DNA of 64,000 bases from assembly GCF_036002945.1 (NCBI RefSeq), contig NZ_CP108529.1, forward strand, positions 558,001 through 622,000. The letters run 5' to 3'. This document shows positions 9,551 through 17,391 of the stretch, piece after piece (positions within the stretch are counted from its first letter, which is position 1; every line of letters starts with the position of its first letter). Position numbers and translations under genes: made by a program. The notes beneath the pieces are model-generated. The model was not told where the DNA came from and did not search any database. It was given only the letters and a program-made list of their open reading frames with translations. This stretch comes from Streptomyces sp. NBC_01224. GTDB lineage: Bacteria; Actinomycetota; Actinomycetes; Streptomycetales; Streptomycetaceae.

Positions 9551-11989
9551 TCAGTGGATGGCCGCACTCCCCTGCGCCGCTCCGATGCGGCCATCCGGTG
9601 TTCGGGCGGCGCGGATTCGGGCGGCGACCATCACCTGCCCCAGTGCCAGCCCTCCGTCGTTCGGGGGGATCTGGTGGTGTCGCAGGACGGTGAAGTCGTG
9701 TCCGCGAAGCGTCCGGGCGCAGGCCGAGGAGAGCCGGGTGTTGGCGAACACTCCGCCGGTCAGGGCAACGGTGTCCAGGCCGTACCGCTCACGTGCCAGG
9801 ACGCAGGTGCTGCGCACGAGGGCGGCGACCGACTCGTGGAAGCGTGCCGCGATGACGCCCGGCGCAGTACCCGCGCGCACGTCCTCCACCACCGCCGTCA
9901 GTACGGGCGCGGGGTCGGCGATCAGCGCGCTCCCGCTGTCCGGTGCGGGAGAGCGGAGCGCAAAGCCGTAACCTGCGCAGTCGTCCTCGGCCGCCTGGAG
10001 CGCGGCGGTTTCGAGTTCGACGGCGGCCTGGGCCTCGTATCCGGCCCGGTGACAGAGTCCGGTGAGGGAGGAGACGGCGTCGAACAGCCGGCCCATGCTG
10101 GAGGTGGGGACACAGTTGAGACTCTGCTCCAACTGACGCTTCAGTACGTCCAGTTCGTCGGGCGGGCAGGCCGCGGTGCACGGCAGGTCCGGCGCCCAGC
10201 CGATTCCTGCCGCGTGCAGATGTGCCAGGGCCATGCGGTAGGGACGCCGTACGGCGGCGTCGCCGCCCGGCAGAGGGACATACGCGAGATGCCCGAACCG
10301 GTGGTAACCGTCGTAGTCCGCCAGCAGGATCTCTCCGCCCCACACGGCTCCGTCGTCGCCGTAGCCGGTGCCGTCGAACGCGACGCCGATCACGCGCCGA
10401 CTGCCGTCCAGGCCGTGTTCTGCCATTGCGGAGGCGATGTGTGCGTGATGGTGCTGTACGCGTACGACCTGCCGTTCACCGGCCAGACGGCGGGTCAGCT
10501 GTCCCGAGCGGTATCCGGGATGTCTGTCGACGGCCAGGACTGCGGGACGCACCCCGGTGATGGTCTCCAACTGCTGACCGGCATCCTCGAAGGCATGTTG
10601 TGTGGCGAGGTCGTCCATGTCTCCGATGTGGGCGGACAGCCAGGCTCTGCGCCCCTCCGCCAGGCACAGGGTGTTCTTGAGGTCGCCGCCCGCGGCGAGG
10701 ATCGCCGGTACCGGGAGAGGCAGTTCAACGGGCCGGGGGGCGTAGCCGCGTGAGCGGCGTACGGTCAGCAGTTCCCCGTCACAGACGCGTACGACGGAGT
10801 CGTCGCACGGTACCTGGATCGGCCGGTCGTGGATCAGCCAGGCGTCGGCCATGCGGGCGAGCCGTTCCAGCGCTTCGGCGTCGTCGGTGACGATCGGCTC
10901 CCCGGCCACGTTGCCGCTCGTCATGACGAGAAGGCGTGGCCCGGCCGGGTCGCCGGGCAGGCCGAGGAGCAAGTGGTGCAGGGGGGTGTAGGCAAGCATG
11001 ACGCCGAGATCCGGGCTGCCCGGGGCGACGTTGTCCGACGGTGCCGGCGCGTCCGGCCCGGGGACGGCGCGGCTGCGGCGCCTCAGCAGGACGATCGGCC
11101 GGATGACGCCGGTGAGCAGCGCCCGCTCCTCCGCGCCGACATGGACAAGGTGTTCGATGTCGGCGATGTCGCGGGCCATCAGGGCGAACGGCTTGTCTCC
11201 ACGGGCCTTGCGGCGGCGGAGTGCGGCCACGGCCCGGGCATTGGTCGCATCGCACGCGAGGTGGTACCCACCGAGCCCCTTGACGGCGAGGATCGCGCCG
11301 TCGGCCAGGAGTCTGCGGGCCTCGGCGACCGGGTCCGCCGCGGTGACACGTCGCGGGGGCTGGTCCGGATCCGGGTGCGCCACCAGCAGATCGAGGCGCG
11401 GCCCGCATCGGTGGCAGGCGACCGGCTGGGCATGGAAGCGGCGGTCTGCGGGGTCTGCGTACTCGCGGGCGCAGTCGGGGCACATGGGGAAGCGGACCAT
11501 GGTGGTGTGTGCGCGGTCGTACGGCAGGTCCGTGACGATGGTGAACCGCGGCCCGCAGTTGGTGCAGGTGATGAAGGGGTGCCGGTGGCGCCGGTCCGCG
11601 GGGTCGGCCAGTTCGGCGAGGCAGTCGGCGCAGGTGGCCACGTCCGGGGGGACCAGCGTGCGGGAGGGGCCGCCGGTCCGGGAGGCGACGATGGCGAATC
11701 CGGCACCGCCCTCGGCGGGGACTTCCCTGTGCTCGACGGAATCGAGGACGGCCATGGGCGGTGCGTTCGCGACGATCCCTTCGCAGAACAGGGCCACGGC
11801 GGCAGGTGAGCCCTCGACTTCCGCGACGACGCCCTCGGGGGTGTTGGTGACGTGTCCTGCCAGGCCCATCGCGAGGGCGCGCGTGTACACGTAGGGCCGG
11901 AACCCGACGCCTTGGACGACGCCCCGGACGGTGACCCGGCGACGCTGCGCCGGCTCACCCATGGCCGGGCCGGACCGTTGGGTCGTCAC
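9551..11989 (-). CDS. hypF: Carbamoyltransferase HypF
   Basis: HypF makes the carbamoyl group for the cyanide ligands from carbamoyl phosphate and ATP and passes it to HypE. The 812 residues show, in order, an acylphosphatase-like domain (VRGVVQGVGFRPYVY), two zinc-finger units (CADCLAEL..CTNCGPRF and CPDCAREY..CHRCGPRL), a YrdC-like domain (KGLGGYHLACDA) and a Kae1-like domain (VQHHHAHIASAMAEHG). The start is GTG 11989, sharing GTGA with the hypB stop. Confidence 0.96.
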   Translation of the reverse strand: MTTQRSGPAMGEPAQRRRVTVRGVVQGVGFRPYVYTRALAMGLAGHVTNTPEGVVAEVEGSPAAVALFCEGIVANAPPMAVLDSVEHREVPAEGGAGFAIVASRTGGPSRTLVPPDVATCADCLAELADPADRRHRHPFITCTNCGPRFTIVTDLPYDRAHTTMVRFPMCPDCAREYADPADRRFHAQPVACHRCGPRLDLLVAHPDPDQPPRRVTAADPVAEARRLLADGAILAVKGLGGYHLACDATNARAVAALRRRKARGDKPFALMARDIADIEHLVHVGAEERALLTGVIRPIVLLRRRSRAVPGPDAPAPSDNVAPGSPDLGVMLAYTPLHHLLLGLPGDPAGPRLLVMTSGNVAGEPIVTDDAEALERLARMADAWLIHDRPIQVPCDDSVVRVCDGELLTVRRSRGYAPRPVELPLPVPAILAAGGDLKNTLCLAEGRRAWLSAHIGDMDDLATQHAFEDAGQQLETITGVRPAVLAVDRHPGYRSGQLTRRLAGERQVVRVQHHHAHIASAMAEHGLDGSRRVIGVAFDGTGYGDDGAVWGGEILLADYDGYHRFGHLAYVPLPGGDAAVRRPYRMALAHLHAAGIGWAPDLPCTAACPPDELDVLKRQLEQSLNCVPTSSMGRLFDAVSSLTGLCHRAGYEAQAAVELETAALQAAEDDCAGYGFALRSPAPDSGSALIADPAPVLTAVVEDVRAGTAPGVIAARFHESVAALVRSTCVLARERYGLDTVALTGGVFANTRLSSACARTLRGHDFTVLRHHQIPPNDGGLALGQVMVAARIRAARTPDGRIGAAQGSAAIH

Positions 11990-12807
11990 GCGCGGGTCTG
12001 CGCCATTGCGCCGGACGCATCCGTCGCAGCACCGGGCTCGCCCCGACCGGCATGCGTGTGGGGGCGGCCGTGAGAAGTCTCGCCGGGCTCTGTGTGTGTA
12101 TGCGTGTGTGTGGAGTGGTGCTGCTGGGCCATGACAGGCCGGTGGACCGGGGTTCCGTTCGCGGCGTCCAGCGCCCGTTCGAGGAGCGCCCCTACGCCGT
12201 CACCGCTCCGGGCAGAGGTGAGGAGCACTTCCACACCGGGATTGACCTGCTCGACGTGGGCGCGGAACGCGTCCTCGTCGAAGGCCGCAGCCTCGGCGAT
12301 GTCCGTCTTGGTGACGAGCACCAGGTGCGCCAGCCCGAAGGCGGTGGGGTACTTCAGCGGCTTGTCCTCGCCCTCGGTGACCGAGGCGAGGACGACCCTC
12401 AGGGTTTCCCCGAGGTCGTACGAGGCCGGGCAGACCAGGTTGCCGACGTTCTCCACGAAGAGCAGCCGGGTGTCCTCGGGCAGCCACCCGTCGAGATGCC
12501 CACCCAGCATCCGGGCCTCCAGGTGACAGAGGCCGTCGGTGAGCACCTGCTTGACCGGGACTCCGGAACGGGCCAGGCGCATGGCGTCGTTCTCGGTGGC
12601 CAGGTCTGCGGTCAGCGCCGCGACGGGGACGCCCGTCTCACGGGCCAGGACCAGTTCGCGTTCGAGCAGTGCCGTCTTCCCGCTGCCCGGGCTGGAGAGC
12701 AGATTGACGACCGCGGTCCCGCGGGCGGCAAGTTCGGTGCGCAGGCGATGCGCTGTCGTGTCGTTCTTCGCGAGTACCGCCTGCTGCAGATCGACCACAC
12801 GGCACAT
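11986..12807 (-). CDS. hypB: Nickel-insertion GTPase HypB with C-terminal His-rich tail
   Basis: GTPase that works with HypA to put nickel into the large subunit. G-domain motifs are P-loop SPGSGKT, the metal-site segment ENVGNLVCPA and TKTD. About 50 residues after the G domain form a His-rich tail (AQQHHSTHTHTHTEPGETSH and further HTH), likely a nickel-binding or storage region. In many HypB proteins the His-rich stretch is N-terminal, so this arrangement is unusual. A run of CA/GT dinucleotides (about 12091-12116) encodes the tail. It overlaps hypF by 4 bases and follows hypA by 3 bases. Confidence 0.95.
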   Translation of the reverse strand: MCRVVDLQQAVLAKNDTTAHRLRTELAARGTAVVNLLSSPGSGKTALLERELVLARETGVPVAALTADLATENDAMRLARSGVPVKQVLTDGLCHLEARMLGGHLDGWLPEDTRLLFVENVGNLVCPASYDLGETLRVVLASVTEGEDKPLKYPTAFGLAHLVLVTKTDIAEAAAFDEDAFRAHVEQVNPGVEVLLTSARSGDGVGALLERALDAANGTPVHRPVMAQQHHSTHTHTHTEPGETSHGRPHTHAGRGEPGAATDASGAMAQTRA

Positions 12808-12810
12808 GGT

Positions 12811-13203
12811 TCAGCGCTCCTCGGAAATCGGTTCACGGGTACGTCTTTGCGCAGGTCCTTCGTCCCAGTGGACGTCGGAGATCTGCAGTTCGCGGCCCGA
12901 GAGCAGCTCCGCGGTTGCCTCGCCGCACAAGGGGCAGCACAGCTGCGGAGGCATTCCGACCGCCCATTCGTCCGCACAGGGCGCGCAGCGTGCTCTCGCC
13001 CGTACGGAGTCGACCACCAGCTCCGCGCCTTCCAGAACGGTCCCGGCGCAGGCCAGTTCGAAACAGAAGGACAGTGCGTCGGGGACCACTCCGGCCAGCT
13101 CGCCGACCTGGAGCCGGACGGATGTGACGGCGACGGCGCCGCCGGCCAGGGCTGCTTCTTCCACCTGGCCGACGACGGCCATGGCGATGGACATCTCATG
13201 CAT
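12811..13203 (-). CDS. hypA: Nickel metallochaperone HypA
   Basis: Binds nickel through its N-terminal MHEMS (the His2 site) and zinc through two Cys pairs (CAPC and CPLC, residues about 72-96), and hands nickel to the hydrogenase with HypB. Length 130 residues, slightly longer than usual (about 115) because of a C-terminal extension. ATG 13203 is set by the MHEM motif; the frame is open upstream to 13290 without family similarity. Confidence 0.95.
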   Translation of the reverse strand: MHEMSIAMAVVGQVEEAALAGGAVAVTSVRLQVGELAGVVPDALSFCFELACAGTVLEGAELVVDSVRARARCAPCADEWAVGMPPQLCCPLCGEATAELLSGRELQISDVHWDEGPAQRRTREPISEER

Positions 13204-13326
13204 GGATCTCCGTCCTGCCCGCGTCATTACACCGGGGGGTTGCAGCCGCAGCCGGGCTGGCTCGCCGGTGCCGGACGGTACGTACGTCATTCGGTGCAGC
13301 CCGGGACCTGACGGATCGGGGTGCCG

Positions 13327-13431
13327 TCACATGCACCGCATGCGCACGTAGCGCCTGATGTCGGGCAGTACCTGGGCCACGAGTGCGGCAACGACGGCGG
13401 CGAGCGCGCCGCCGATGATGATCTTCTTCAT
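13327..13431 (-). CDS. 34-residue membrane-anchored protein (DUF6893-like)
   Basis: A tiny protein: one hydrophobic helix (IIIGGALAAVVAALVAQVL) after MKK, then a short basic tail (DIRRYVRMRCM). I recall similar short proteins (DUF6893-type) in Streptomyces hydrogenase operons, but cannot confirm the match here. ATG 13431 is only 17 bp after the protease gene. It could anchor or regulate the hydrogenase at the membrane, since neither structural subunit has a signal peptide or transmembrane segment; that role is a guess. Confidence 0.7.
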   Translation of the reverse strand: MKKIIIGGALAAVVAALVAQVLPDIRRYVRMRCM

Positions 13432-13447
13432 GACGGTGTTCGTCTCC

Positions 13448-13996
13448 TCAGTTGATGGCCTGGCCGACCGCCGACTGTGCGGTGGGCGCGGTCCGTTCGT
13501 CATCCCGCACAAGGCGCAGGACCATGTTCACGGCCTCCGGTACAGCAGCGGCCACGGGACCGCTCAGGCCGATGCCCTCCTCGACGCAGGCTGGTTCGCA
13601 TCCGACAACCAGCGTGCGTCTCGGGGGGGTGCAGCCCGTCCCGGCACACAGGGTCTCCAGCAGGGCCAGGACCGCGTCGGGGGACATGCGGTGGCCGTCG
13701 AGCAGAGCTTCCTGCGGCTCGATACGGCCGGGCCGGTCGGCCTCGATCAGATACAGCGTTCCGGGATCGCCGCCGCGTTCGGTGGCATCGATCAGGACCA
13801 GCGTGTCGTATCCGTCGAGGAGCTGGTAGGCGAGGTGGACTCCGCGCACCCCGATGTCCACCGCTTCGACGTGGCCGGGCAGGGGCCCTGACGCCAGTCG
13901 TCGTACGGTCTCGACGCCGAAGCCGTCGTCGCCGAGGAAGATGTTGCCGACGCCCGCCACCAAAGTCGTCGTTCTCCGCTCCGAGGGCGCTGTCAT
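13448..13996 (-). CDS. Hydrogenase maturation protease (HyaD/HoxM type)
   Basis: Nickel-dependent endopeptidase that cuts the C-terminal tail of the large subunit after metal insertion. Family motifs: GVGNIFLGDDGFGVE near the N-terminus (first nickel-ligand acid), DIGVRG around residue 60, LVLIDAT, and DGHRMSP around residue 100 (the His ligand). 182 residues, normal size. ATG 13996 overlaps the stop of the upstream gene by 4 bases (ATGA), which decides the start against the longer open frame to 14293. Its substrate should be the HhyL tail after His575. Confidence 0.92.
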   Translation of the reverse strand: MTAPSERRTTTLVAGVGNIFLGDDGFGVETVRRLASGPLPGHVEAVDIGVRGVHLAYQLLDGYDTLVLIDATERGGDPGTLYLIEADRPGRIEPQEALLDGHRMSPDAVLALLETLCAGTGCTPPRRTLVVGCEPACVEEGIGLSGPVAAAVPEAVNMVLRLVRDDERTAPTAQSAVGQAIN

Positions 13997-15441
13997 GCGT
14001 CCTCCAGTGGTGCGACCTCGTCGGGTTGGAAGTACAGGAACCGGCCCTGCTCGCGCCGGATGTCCGCACCCGGATCGCCCTCCACGGTGACCGCGAGGTG
14101 CACTCCCCCGTCCACGTCGTGGAGTACCGCTTCGACCAGTGCGCTGCGACCTTGCAGGAAGAGGTCCTGGGCGTCGGTGCGGCGCAGGCCCGGCCGCAGG
14201 AGTACGCGGCTGCCCGCGCCCACCGACCGCCCGTCCACCAGGATCCGGTCGCGTGCCGGGTCGGCGTCGGCGTCGGCGGCCGGGTCCCACCACGGCTGGT
14301 CCGGCCGGATCAGGTCGTACTCGTCGGGCCCTTCCGGCAATTGCGGAAATCCGTCGGGCCGAACGGCCGCGGGCGCACCCGGCTCGGTGACTTCCCGCAG
14401 GGCCCGCACCGCGCCGTGCAGCCGCTCCAGGACCTCGGGGGGCATCGAGTCGGCCAGGTCGATCACGGCGGCCGCCCGGTCGTCCGTCCCCCTGGCCTCG
14501 CGCTTCTCCTGGTCCGTCAGGGCGGCCGTGCGCAGCGCGAGGATCTCGTCGATCTCCGTGGAGTCGTACAGCGCTCCGGGGCTCTCCGGGGCAATGGCCG
14601 GGTGGTCCTCAAGGATGATCGGGGACGAGAGCACCAGGTCCGCGCGGCCGGGCTCCCCGGCCAGTACGGGCCAGGTGTGCAGATTCCGGCAGCCCGCGAC
14701 TGCGCCCTTGGCCCACTCGGGAGGGTCCGTCATCGACAGGAACGAGCCCGCGCTCAGGCCCAGGAGAAGATGGGCGGCCACCAGTGACCTGGGCAGAGCG
14801 GCGTCGCGGTCTACGTCGCCGGCGTTCGGCGTCCATGTGCTGGTGTTCTCCACGACGGCGGTGAGCCGCATCGCGCGGTAGGGGCCGTCGAGTTCGGCAG
14901 CGGACAGCCGTACCGCGCCGCTGATCTCCTCGCAACGGCGCACCAGGCGGCCCACGGTCCGGCCGTCCTCGTCACGGACGGTTTCGGTCTCCTCGCGTGC
15001 CGGGCGTGTGAAGGGGACGACGACTCCGTCGCCGGTGAGCTCGGCCACGGTCGCGAGCACTTCGACCCGTTCTTCCGCACCCTCGTCCCACGGAACCAGG
15101 ACCCGGTCGGTGAGGTGGAGTTCGGGGACGGTCTCGAAGGTGCCGTCGTCGCGGAGCTGCTGCACGGTGCGCCGTTGGGCGTGCAGGAACCGCGCCTCGG
15201 CCGCCAGAGTCGCGTCGGCCTTCGGTTCCATCAGGCACTCGGTGTGCTGGAAGTCGTACTCTTCGGCCGCTGCCGCCCAGGCCGATGGTACGAGCACCCC
15301 GAACTGCCAGCGGAGCCGGTTCTTGGCCGCCGACGCGCGGTACGGGTAGAGGACGTAGCCCTCGAAGAGGACGGCGTCGGCCACACCCCGGGCGGCGGCG
15401 AAACGGGACTCCAGCGCGGGGGTGAGCGCGGATGTGGTCAC
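13993..15441 (-). CDS. Hydrogenase-operon protein of unknown function, 482 aa
   Basis: I do not recognise a characterised family. The 482-residue protein has no signal peptide, no transmembrane segment and no Cys-pair motifs; it is rich in acidic residues and beta-type segments (FEGYVLYPYRASAAKNRLRW near the N-terminus). It is coupled by 4-base overlaps to the genes on both sides (GTGA at 15438-15441 and ATGA at 13993-13996), so it is made in step with the hydrogenase. I recall similar genes in the hydrogenase loci of other actinobacteria. Possible roles are cluster delivery, chaperoning or assembly of a larger complex. Confidence 0.7.
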   Translation of the reverse strand: MTTSALTPALESRFAAARGVADAVLFEGYVLYPYRASAAKNRLRWQFGVLVPSAWAAAAEEYDFQHTECLMEPKADATLAAEARFLHAQRRTVQQLRDDGTFETVPELHLTDRVLVPWDEGAEERVEVLATVAELTGDGVVVPFTRPAREETETVRDEDGRTVGRLVRRCEEISGAVRLSAAELDGPYRAMRLTAVVENTSTWTPNAGDVDRDAALPRSLVAAHLLLGLSAGSFLSMTDPPEWAKGAVAGCRNLHTWPVLAGEPGRADLVLSSPIILEDHPAIAPESPGALYDSTEIDEILALRTAALTDQEKREARGTDDRAAAVIDLADSMPPEVLERLHGAVRALREVTEPGAPAAVRPDGFPQLPEGPDEYDLIRPDQPWWDPAADADADPARDRILVDGRSVGAGSRVLLRPGLRRTDAQDLFLQGRSALVEAVLHDVDGGVHLAVTVEGDPGADIRREQGRFLYFQPDEVAPLEDA

Positions 15442-16139
15442 TGCGCCGTCCTCTCGGCGAGCCCGGCGAGCCCGGCGTCGGCGAATGCCCGGTCCGCCGG
15501 CGGGAGGGCCGTGGTCCCGGCCGCGTCGAGAAGCGCCCGGACGGTCGTCTCCCAGGAGGGCAGTGCGTGCCGGGAGCGGTATGCGATCAGGTCGCTCATG
15601 GTGTCGCGGGGAAGCCGGATCCAGCCGCACCCGGGGAAGTGCTGGTCGACCATCTCCTTCCACACCGCCACCGGCATCCGGAAGGGCGCCTCCAGGTCCC
15701 AGGGCACCGGCTCGACCCGGAAGCCTCCGGAACCGGTGAAAGCGGTGCCGGAGAAGAGCATGAGGAGCGGCACCTCACCATCCGTCAGCGCGTTCAAGTA
15801 CCGTGTTGCGGCGATCTCCAGGTCATAGGTGCAGGGCACGACGACGTCCGTCTCGGTCGCCCCGGTGAACGCGGGCACCATGACCGGGACCTGGGCGAAC
15901 TGCACAGGCTGGAGTGTGCTGCCCCAGCGTGAGCGCTCTCCGAACAGGTCCGTCAGGCCCTCGGCCTCAGTCGTTTCGTAGCCGCGCCGGGCCGGCTCGA
16001 TACGGATCTGGCAGCGCAGCGCGAGTGCGTGCACCCGCGCCTCTTCGGATGCGGTGATGCGCAGCCGGAAGACCAGGGTGGGGCCGGCGGCGTACGGGTC
16101 GGCGCGTACGCCGGTGCAGGTGAAGGTGAAGTCCGTCAT
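15438..16139 (-). CDS. DUF6084-like hydrogenase-operon protein
   Basis: A 233-residue protein with no recognised catalytic motif. It begins with beta-rich sequence (MTDFTFTCTGVRADPYAAGP, then LVFRLRI) and has a conserved GCGWIRLPRDTMSDLIAYR segment near the C-terminus. I associate it with DUF6084, a family I recall beside actinobacterial hydrogenase genes; the assignment is from memory. It overlaps the neighbours by 4 bases on both sides. Function unknown; constant coupling to hhyL and the NifU-like gene suggests an assembly role. Confidence 0.68.
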   Translation of the reverse strand: MTDFTFTCTGVRADPYAAGPTLVFRLRITASEEARVHALALRCQIRIEPARRGYETTEAEGLTDLFGERSRWGSTLQPVQFAQVPVMVPAFTGATETDVVVPCTYDLEIAATRYLNALTDGEVPLLMLFSGTAFTGSGGFRVEPVPWDLEAPFRMPVAVWKEMVDQHFPGCGWIRLPRDTMSDLIAYRSRHALPSWETTVRALLDAAGTTALPPADRAFADAGLAGLAERTAQ

Positions 16140-16804
16140 GGTCGTAGCTCCCCCACCGTTGCCTCGGCCCGGCGTTCGACGTGTTCGAAGAAGGCCTGCA
16201 GATCGGCACGGGCCTCGGCTCCTCCGTCGAAGCCCTGCCACAGCAGGCGCATGCGTCCCACCAGCTCGTAGCAGATGTCGATCGGTACCAGATAGCACTC
16301 GGCCCGGCCCTCGGTGCGGCGCAACAGCAGTGCCTCCACGTCGGGTTCGAGCAGCTGGGAGAGACGGCTGCCGCCGAGGACCGTCTGCCAGGTCGACGGA
16401 TCGAGTTCGCTCTCGGTGGCTCCGGCAGGGCTCGGGTAGAGCGCCACCAGCCGGTCCAGTGCGGCGTTCCGGAAGAAGAAAGCCACGCTGACCGGGATCT
16501 GCAGGAGTTCCCACGCGTTGTCGTCGAGACGGTGGTCGTGGTCGGCCAGATAGCGGTCCGGGACGCTCAGGAACCGGCCGTGGGCGGCGCCGGGCCGCTC
16601 GAAGAGCAGGGCGCACGGGGTGCAGGCGCACGCCAGGGAACGCTCCTCGGTGTCCACCAAATGCCGGTGGTTCCCCTCGGCCACCGGCACTCCGCACAGT
16701 TCGCAACGCTCCTGCCGGGGTTCGCGCGGTGCCGCGAACCGCCGCAGCGTGTGCACGCCCGAGGCGGGCGCGGGCCGCCCGACCCACGTCATGGGCGCGC
16801 TCAT
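16136..16804 (-). CDS. DUF5947-like Cys-rich hydrogenase-operon protein
   Basis: 222 residues. An N-terminal Cys set (CELCGVP near residue 38, then CACTPC near 60-65) looks like a zinc-ribbon or rubredoxin-type metal knuckle. Other conserved stretches are IPVSVAFFFRNAALDRLVAL and CYLVPIDICYELVGRMR. It resembles DUF5947 from memory. ATG 16804 overlaps the NifU-like stop by 4 bases. The Cys knuckle and the place next to a NifU-like scaffold suggest handling of iron or iron-sulfur clusters, or electron transfer; neither is shown. Confidence 0.7.
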   Translation of the reverse strand: MSAPMTWVGRPAPASGVHTLRRFAAPREPRQERCELCGVPVAEGNHRHLVDTEERSLACACTPCALLFERPGAAHGRFLSVPDRYLADHDHRLDDNAWELLQIPVSVAFFFRNAALDRLVALYPSPAGATESELDPSTWQTVLGGSRLSQLLEPDVEALLLRRTEGRAECYLVPIDICYELVGRMRLLWQGFDGGAEARADLQAFFEHVERRAEATVGELRP

Positions 16805-17391
16805 GACGTTCCGGCCGAGGCCGGCCGGGCGGTTGCCACGCCCTGCGGCGGGCGGGTTCCGATTTGAAGGAGTGCCGGCTCCTGAGTGGCGGAGGCGGGC
16901 TCCATCTCCACGCTGGTCACCTCCGGTGCGAAGCAGGCCAGGGCGTTCTCGACGGACTGCTGCGCCGACGACGCGCCGCTGCAGCCGCATCCGCCCGTGC
17001 CGGCGTTGCGCAGGCGCAGAGTGCCTGTGCTCTCGTCGAAGCTCACCACCTCGACGGGGTCGCGGACGGCCGCGAGGGCCCGCCCGATGCGGGTACCCAT
17101 GTCCTCGGGGTGCAGGTCATGCAGGACCAGCAGGCTCGACACGAGGTCGTCGCCCAGGAGTTCTTCCAGCGTGTCGCCGGTTTCGCGGCCCGGTGCGGCC
17201 CGGAGCCCGTCGAGGATCCGGGCCAGCCCGGCGCCGTAGAAGTCCATCAGGACCCGCACCAGTTCCTCGGCCACCGCGGAGGCCTTCCGGTCACCGGCCG
17301 CCGTCAGTTGCCCGAGCACCTCTTCGATGCGACGTCCGGCCTGCTCCGCGTCCGGCGACTTCGTCGCCGCGGAATGTGTTGTCGCGCTCAT
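16801..17391 (-). CDS. NifU-like iron-sulfur scaffold protein
   Basis: 196 residues. The C-terminal half is a NifU/NFU-type domain with a Cys motif GCGCSG at about 134-139 in place of the classical CxxC, followed by a helix and a further Cys. The N-terminal half is helical and specific to this family. Likely role: supplying clusters to HhyS or another hydrogenase partner. ATG 17391 overlaps the hhyL stop (ATGA). The ORF stays open far upstream inside hhyL, so the overlap defines the start. Confidence 0.82.
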   Translation of the reverse strand: MSATTHSAATKSPDAEQAGRRIEEVLGQLTAAGDRKASAVAEELVRVLMDFYGAGLARILDGLRAAPGRETGDTLEELLGDDLVSSLLVLHDLHPEDMGTRIGRALAAVRDPVEVVSFDESTGTLRLRNAGTGGCGCSGASSAQQSVENALACFAPEVTSVEMEPASATQEPALLQIGTRPPQGVATARPASAGTS

